Below, piece after piece: positions 21,088 to 25,153 of a DNA stretch of 25,153 nt; the first letter of the stretch is position 1; each line of letters starts with the position of its first letter. The translations under genes were made by a program, and so were the position numbers. The stretch is from an uncultured Collinsella sp. (GTDB lineage Bacteria > Actinomycetota > Coriobacteriia > Coriobacteriales > Coriobacteriaceae), in assembly GCA_900551015.1 (NCBI GenBank), contig URUI01000026.1, positions 1-25,153 on the forward strand, read 5' to 3'. The notes under the pieces are model-generated. The model made no database searches, was not told the DNA's origin, and worked only from the letters and a program-made list of their open reading frames with translations.

Positions 21088-23616
21088 ATGGCTAAAACAC
21101 TGGGAACGCCGTGGCAAAAACTGGGACATGAGGTTCCCGCTTCCGAGCTCGAGGGTGTCGACCTGTATTGGCGCGCATCGAACTATCTGTCCGTCGGTCA
21201 GATCTACCTTCGCTCTAACCCGTTGATGCGCACTGACTTTGTCGACGAGAAAACCGGTGAACTGCGCGATTTTGGTCGTCCGGACGTTAAGCACCGTCTG
21301 GTCGGTCACTGGGGCACCACGCCTGGCATCAACTTCCTGTTCGGCCACGTCAACCGCCTCATCGCCGATCACAACCAGAACGCCATTTTCTTGATGGGCC
21401 CGGGCCACGGTGGCCCTGCCGGCACCGCCCAGTCGCTGCTCGATGGCACCTACCGTGAGATCCGCCCCGACATCACCAACGACGAGGCTGGTCTGCAGAA
21501 GTTCTTCCGCCAGTTCTCTTATCCCGGCGGCATCCCGAGCCACTTTGCGCCCGAGACGCCCGGCTCCATCCACGAGGGCGGCGAGCTCGGCTACACGCTC
21601 AGCCACGCCTACGGCGCCGTCATGGACAACCCGAGCCTGTTGGCCGTGGCCGTGGTGGGCGACGGCGAGTCCGAGACCGGTCCGCTCGCGACCTCTTGGC
21701 AGTCCAACAAGCTCGTGAACCCGGCAACCGACGGTATCGTCCTGCCGATCCTGCACCTCAACGGCTACAAGATCGCCAACCCCACCATCCTCGCCCGCGT
21801 GTCCGACGAGGAGCTCACCAAGTTCTTTGAGGGCATGGGCTATAAGCCGCACTTCTTTGTCGCGGGCTTTGACGACGAGAGCCACGCAAGCATTCACGCG
21901 CGTTTTGCCGCTCTGTTCGAGCAGGTCTTCGATGAGATCTGCGACATCAAGGCCACCGCTATGGCTCAGGCCGCCGCGGGTGAGACCGTGGTCCGTCCGG
22001 CCTATCCCATGATCGTGTTCCGTACGCCCAAGGGCTGGACTTGCCCCAAGCACATCGACGGCAAGAAGACCGAGGACTCCTGGCGCGCGCATCAGGTGCC
22101 GCTGGCGAGTGCCAAGGACACCCACGAGCACTTCCGCGTGCTGCGCGAGTGGCTGCGCTCCTACAAGCCCGAGGAGCTCTTTACGCCCGAGGGCCAGGTG
22201 CGCCCCGAGGTGACGGCCTTTATGCCGACTGGCGAGTTGCGCATCGGCGCCAACCCCAACGCGAACGGCGGTAAGGTGCGTCGCGAGCTCGAGCTGCCCG
22301 ATATTCATGCCCACGAGGTCCCCGTCGCAACTAAGGGTCATGGCTGGGGCTCCACCGAGGCCGCCCGCGTCTTTGGTGAGTACACTGCCGACGTTCTGGC
22401 CAAGAACATGGATGACTTCCGCATCTTTGGTCCCGACGAGACCGCGTCCAACCGTCTGCAGGCTGCCTACAAGGTGACCAAGAAGCAGTGGGACGCCGGC
22501 TTCTACGAGGACGAGGCCAACGACGAGCTGCTGGCAGGCTCCGGTAAGGTCGTCGAGCAGCTGTCCGAGCACCAATGCGAGGGCTTCCTCGAGGCCTACG
22601 TGCTCACTGGCCGTTCCGGCGTGTGGAGCTCCTACGAGAGCTTTGTCCATGTGGTCGACTCCATGGTCAACCAGCACTGCAAGTGGCTCGAGGCTACCAA
22701 GCGCGAGATTCCGTGGCGTGCCCCCATCAGCGGCCTTAACATTTTGCTGTCGAGCCACGTCTGGCGTCAGGACCACAACGGCTTCTCGCATCAGGACCCC
22801 GGCTTTATCGACCTGCTGCTCAACAAGGCCAACGACACGCATATCGTGAATGCGTACTATCCGGCCGACGCCAACATGGCCCTCGCTGTGGCCGAGCGCG
22901 TCTATCAGTCCACCGACTGCGTCAACGCCATTTTCTGCGGCAAGCAGCCCGCCCCGACCTTCCAGACGGTCGACGAGGCCTGCGCCGAGCTTGCCGAGGG
23001 CGTCGCGACTTGGAAGTGGGCATCGACTGCTGGTTCACTCGCCGAGGCCGACGTCGTGGTTGCGACCTGCGGTGACGTGCCGACGCTCGAGGCTCTGGCC
23101 GCAACCGATATGCTGCGCGAGCTAGGCATTAAGGTGTGGTTCGTTAACGTGGTCGATCTGCTCAAGATTCAGAACGTCTGCGAGAACGACCAGGCTATCA
23201 GCGACGAGCGCTGGGCTGAGCTGTTCGGCTGCGGTGAGAAGCCCGTGCTCTTTGCATTCCACGCCTATGCCGGCACGATTCGCCGCCTGATCTGGAACCG
23301 CCCCGGCCACGACGCCTTCCGCGTCCACGGCTACGAGGAGAAGGGCTCCGCGACCACGCCGTTCGACATGCTGCGTTTGAACAACATGGACCGCTGGGCC
23401 CTGGCCGCCGACGTGCTGCGCATGGTCGACGCCGATAAGTTTGCCGAGCAGATTGACGAGTGGGAGGCATTCCGCACCGAGGCCTTTGAGTTCGCGTGCG
23501 ACGAGGGCTTCGATCACCCGGCCTTTACCGACTGGGTCTGGCCCGACGCTGCAGCTGCAACTGCCGCCGACGGCGCACTCTCCGCAACCCAAATGACCGC
23601 AGGCGACAACGAGTAA
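21088..23616 (+). CDS. xfp: Xylulose-5-phosphate/fructose-6-phosphate phosphoketolase
   Basis: This 842-residue TPP enzyme cleaves fructose 6-phosphate or xylulose 5-phosphate with phosphate into acetyl phosphate plus erythrose 4-phosphate or glyceraldehyde 3-phosphate, the key step of the bifid-type shunt. The full family length is present: N-terminal YWRASNYLSVGQIYL, GPGHGGPAGTAQSLLDG, the TPP-binding GDGESETGPLATSW (from residue 191), HLNGYKIANPT, and in the second half SHVWRQDHNGFSHQDPGF. It is cytosolic. The start has AAGGGA about 9 nt upstream. C/G-ending codon bias is extreme, indicating high expression. It follows the LacI-type gene and two probable operators. A T-less hairpin follows its stop codon. 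The substrate preference is not readable from sequence by eye. Confidence 0.97.
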   Translation: MAKTLGTPWQKLGHEVPASELEGVDLYWRASNYLSVGQIYLRSNPLMRTDFVDEKTGELRDFGRPDVKHRLVGHWGTTPGINFLFGHVNRLIADHNQNAIFLMGPGHGGPAGTAQSLLDGTYREIRPDITNDEAGLQKFFRQFSYPGGIPSHFAPETPGSIHEGGELGYTLSHAYGAVMDNPSLLAVAVVGDGESETGPLATSWQSNKLVNPATDGIVLPILHLNGYKIANPTILARVSDEELTKFFEGMGYKPHFFVAGFDDESHASIHARFAALFEQVFDEICDIKATAMAQAAAGETVVRPAYPMIVFRTPKGWTCPKHIDGKKTEDSWRAHQVPLASAKDTHEHFRVLREWLRSYKPEELFTPEGQVRPEVTAFMPTGELRIGANPNANGGKVRRELELPDIHAHEVPVATKGHGWGSTEAARVFGEYTADVLAKNMDDFRIFGPDETASNRLQAAYKVTKKQWDAGFYEDEANDELLAGSGKVVEQLSEHQCEGFLEAYVLTGRSGVWSSYESFVHVVDSMVNQHCKWLEATKREIPWRAPISGLNILLSSHVWRQDHNGFSHQDPGFIDLLLNKANDTHIVNAYYPADANMALAVAERVYQSTDCVNAIFCGKQPAPTFQTVDEACAELAEGVATWKWASTAGSLAEADVVVATCGDVPTLEALAATDMLRELGIKVWFVNVVDLLKIQNVCENDQAISDERWAELFGCGEKPVLFAFHAYAGTIRRLIWNRPGHDAFRVHGYEEKGSATTPFDMLRLNNMDRWALAADVLRMVDADKFAEQIDEWEAFRTEAFEFACDEGFDHPAFTDWVWPDAAAATAADGALSATQMTAGDNE

Positions 23617-23621
23617 CTTAG

Positions 23622-23647
23622 TTACGCGGTTTTACCAAACCGCGTAA
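23622..23647 (+). terminator. Hairpin directly after xfp
   Basis: TTACGCGGTTT and AAACCGCGTAA form a perfect 11-bp stem around TACC, 5 nt after the xfp stop codon. There is no following T-run, so it may be a 3'-end stabiliser or a weak terminator. Confidence 0.6.
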
Positions 23648-23665
23648 TGGCTCGACGCTGCGCGG

Positions 23666-23758
23666 GTTCCAGGCACCCCATCTCGCCGTTCAAACCGTCG
23701 CTCGCGTACAAGAAGTACGCGTCGCTCCTCTTTCGCGGCGACCTGGGGCACCTGGAAC
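23666..23758. repeat. Nested inverted-repeat element downstream of xfp
   Basis: GTTCCAGGCACCCCA (23666-23680) and TGGGGCACCTGGAAC (23744-23758) pair with two mismatches. Inside lies CGCGTAC/GTACGCG around AAGAA (23703-23721). No coding sequence is evident. The remaining gap up to the next element has only short repeats of GAGCG. Confidence 0.6.
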
Positions 23759-23815
23759 TCGCTCGCTGACTTTTGCGCAACCAGCGGTGAGCGATTGCTC
23801 GGGGAGCGCATTGCT

Positions 23816-23914
23816 GGACGGTCTCGCGCTGGGGCCGCCTCCGGGCGGGTGCCTTCCTCTGAGAAGTGGGCTTCGCGAACTTCCCGGAGCAAGGCCACCC
23901 CGCCGGGCAAGGCC
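23816..23914. repeat. Hairpin element copy A with conserved 11-nt loop
   Basis: The loop GGGCTTCGCGA (23868-23878) is flanked by a right arm (23879-23914) that is an exact inverted repeat of 25091-25126, but its own left arm is only an imperfect partner. The flank starting GGACGGTCTCGCGCTGGGGC (23816 on) also recurs directly at copy C (25074 on). Confidence 0.75.
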
Positions 23915-24029
23915 CTCTCGACCGTTTCGATATGCGGGGGCTGATATTTTTTAATGTAATGGGGACTTGGCTGTTACTGCCTTGGAAACCGTGCATCTAA
24001 CTATGGTCAGCCAAAATTACATTGCCGGG

Positions 24030-24098
24030 GCCGGGGCGGGGTGCTTGGTTTTGGAAGTTCGCGAAGCCCACTTCCAAAACCAAGCACCCCGCCCCGGC
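24030..24098. repeat. Hairpin element copy B: 29-bp perfect stem with the same loop inverted
   Basis: Arms 24030-24058 and 24070-24098 are perfectly complementary over 29 bp. The loop TCGCGAAGCCC (24059-24069) is the reverse complement of the loop of copies A and C. Only the loop and the adjacent GGAAGT/ACTTCC are shared; the outer stem sequence is different. It ends 29 nt before the AEC transporter start codon and so would lie in or near its leader. Confidence 0.85.
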
Positions 24099-24127
24099 AC
24101 TCGTGGAATAGATAAGAGGGGGAGTAG

Positions 24128-25066
24128 ATGAGTTTTACGAGCGTGGCCTTGCAGATGGTGACGGTTTCTTTGCCGATCCTGTTGGGGTGGTGTATCGCCA
24201 AGCTGGGGTTTATGAAAGCGGAGTTCGAGCGCGAGCTGTCGCATCTGCTGTTGCAGGTGGCGCTACCGTGCTTGGTGCTTTCGTCGGCGCTGGGCGATGA
24301 TGTGAAGCTTCCGAGCATTGCCGATACGTTTTCGCTCATGGGACTGTCCTTTGTGATGTATGTGGTGGCGACCGTTATCGCGTTTGCTGTCACCGCTGCT
24401 CTTCGCGTTCCCAAAGGGACGGAATGCTCGTATCGCTTCGCCGTGCTTTTCGGTAATGCCGGGTTTATCGGTTTTCCGGTTATTTCGGCGGTGTTGGGAA
24501 AACAAGCGCTGTTGTATGCATCGATTGCGCTTATCCCCCCAAACTTTCTTATGTTTACCGTCGGCGTTATGTTATTTAGCGGAATAGGTGGTGGCCTTAA
24601 AACGCAGATGCGCAATATTGCCGCCTGCTGCAAGAGTCCTGGTCTCATTGCAAGTACTGTTGTGCTTGGGATCGTGCTCACCGGATGGACCGATTGGGGC
24701 GTGCTGGGCGACTCGATTTCCATCGTTGGCACCATGACCACTCCTGCAGCATTGTTGCTCATGGGGTCGTCTATCGCCAAGTACCGTCCGCTCGAGATGC
24801 TCACCAACTGGCGTGCCTATGCTGCCGTGGCATTTCGCCTGGTTGTCGTGCCGGTGGCATGTCTTGCCGTCGCGCGCTTGTGGCCCGGCATGACGCCCAT
24901 GTTTATCGCGACGCTTGTGCTCGATATGGCAATGCCGGTGGGCAGCAACGGTACGCTGTACTGCCTTCAATACGGTAAGGATGCACGCCCCATGATGCAG
25001 TGCACGTTTCTGTCGATCATTTGCTCCATTCTGACCATCCCGCTCGTAGCCACGCTGTGCGGGTAG
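24128..25066 (+). CDS. AEC-family (auxin efflux carrier type) membrane transporter
   Basis: The 312-residue protein is nearly all hydrophobic, with about ten membrane helices in two halves. Typical are the N-terminal VSLPILLGWCIAKLGFM, the asparagine/glycine-rich FGNAGFIGFPVISAVLGKQA in the first half and MAMPVGSNGTLYCLQYGKDA near the C-terminus. Bacterial members export or import organic acids such as malate or malonate; the substrate here is unknown. The ATG has GGGGGAG 3 nt upstream. It stands alone, flanked on both sides by hairpin elements, whose outer arms form a 36-nt inverted repeat around it. No promoter is convincing; the 23950-24026 stretch is AT-richer and is the likeliest place. 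Export of fermentation acids would suit the nearby phosphoketolase, but that is speculation. Confidence 0.9.
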   Translation: MSFTSVALQMVTVSLPILLGWCIAKLGFMKAEFERELSHLLLQVALPCLVLSSALGDDVKLPSIADTFSLMGLSFVMYVVATVIAFAVTAALRVPKGTECSYRFAVLFGNAGFIGFPVISAVLGKQALLYASIALIPPNFLMFTVGVMLFSGIGGGLKTQMRNIAACCKSPGLIASTVVLGIVLTGWTDWGVLGDSISIVGTMTTPAALLLMGSSIAKYRPLEMLTNWRAYAAVAFRLVVVPVACLAVARLWPGMTPMFIATLVLDMAMPVGSNGTLYCLQYGKDARPMMQCTFLSIICSILTIPLVATLCG

Positions 25067-25073
25067 GCATCCG

Positions 25074-25153
25074 GGACGGTCTCGCGCTGGGGCCTTGCCC
25101 GGCGGGGTGGCCTTGCTCCGGGAAGTGGGCTTCGCGAACTTCCCGGAGCAAGG
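25074..25153. repeat. Hairpin element copy C, cut by the window edge
   Basis: CCTTGCTCCGGGAAGT (25111-25126) and ACTTCCCGGAGCAAGG (25138-25153) pair perfectly around the loop GGGCTTCGCGA; the stem probably continues beyond the window. The left arm 25091-25126 is an exact inverted match to 23879-23914 of copy A. Confidence 0.8.

Noticed and set aside
21028..22842. Long open frame (604 codons) antisense to xfp
   Set aside because: It is a shadow of the strongly biased codons of xfp; the translation is low-complexity and without motifs, and no ribosome binding site is seen.
23632..23996. Minus-strand open frames downstream of xfp
   Set aside because: They are made entirely of inverted-repeat elements, have no ribosome binding site and resemble no protein.

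Overview
The window looks like a chromosomal segment of a GC-rich gut actinobacterium of the class Coriobacteriia, most likely Collinsella or a close relative. This is inferred from high GC, strongly C/G-ending codons in the highly expressed genes, an Xfp phosphoketolase, an actinobacterial gene style with many intergenic palindromes, and a carbohydrate-centred gene set. No similarity search was possible.

Layout. 1-363: duplicated non-coding sequence, then a minus-strand tRNA-Gln(UUG) with its terminator. 402-2472 (minus): a protein with two peptidoglycan-binding modules and an all-trans polyprenyl diphosphate synthase. 2588-5982: a PTS EIIC-EIIB permease fused to a HAD phosphatase (minus), divergent from a GntR/UTRA repressor (plus). 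6289-10654 (plus): a complete carbohydrate ABC importer operon (Tat-type lipoprotein binding protein, two permeases, MsmK-like ATPase with a lysine-rich insert). 10794-11011: three regularly spaced 57-bp inverted-repeat units. 11111-16294 (minus): glycogen/maltodextrin phosphorylase, 4-alpha-glucanotransferase and UDP-glucose 4-epimerase. 16561-17766 (plus): a secreted coiled-coil/CHAP cell-wall hydrolase. 17769-18686: palindromic sequence and a 634-bp AT-richer insert with one small ORF, bounded by an exact 29-nt copy of the murB 3' end. 18652-19614 (minus): murB. 19855-23616 (plus): a LacI-type regulator and phosphoketolase. 23617-24127: a mosaic of inverted-repeat elements. 24128-25066 (plus): an AEC-family transporter, followed by another copy of the hairpin element at the window edge.

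How it fits together. Oligosaccharides (plausibly maltodextrins) enter through the ABC importer and a sugar through the PTS protein. MalQ and GlgP break alpha-glucans down to glucose 1-phosphate, GalE links to galactose metabolism and cell-envelope precursors, and Xfp splits fructose 6-phosphate/xylulose 5-phosphate to acetyl phosphate. Five near-matches to the palindrome TTGTTTAAACAA lie upstream of the PTS gene, the GntR gene, the ABC operon and malQ, which suggests one GntR regulon. Two sites with the core AAAACGTTTT exactly 21 bp apart lie between the LacI-type gene and xfp and are probable operators. The least explained parts are the murB-end cassette and several families of intergenic palindromes.
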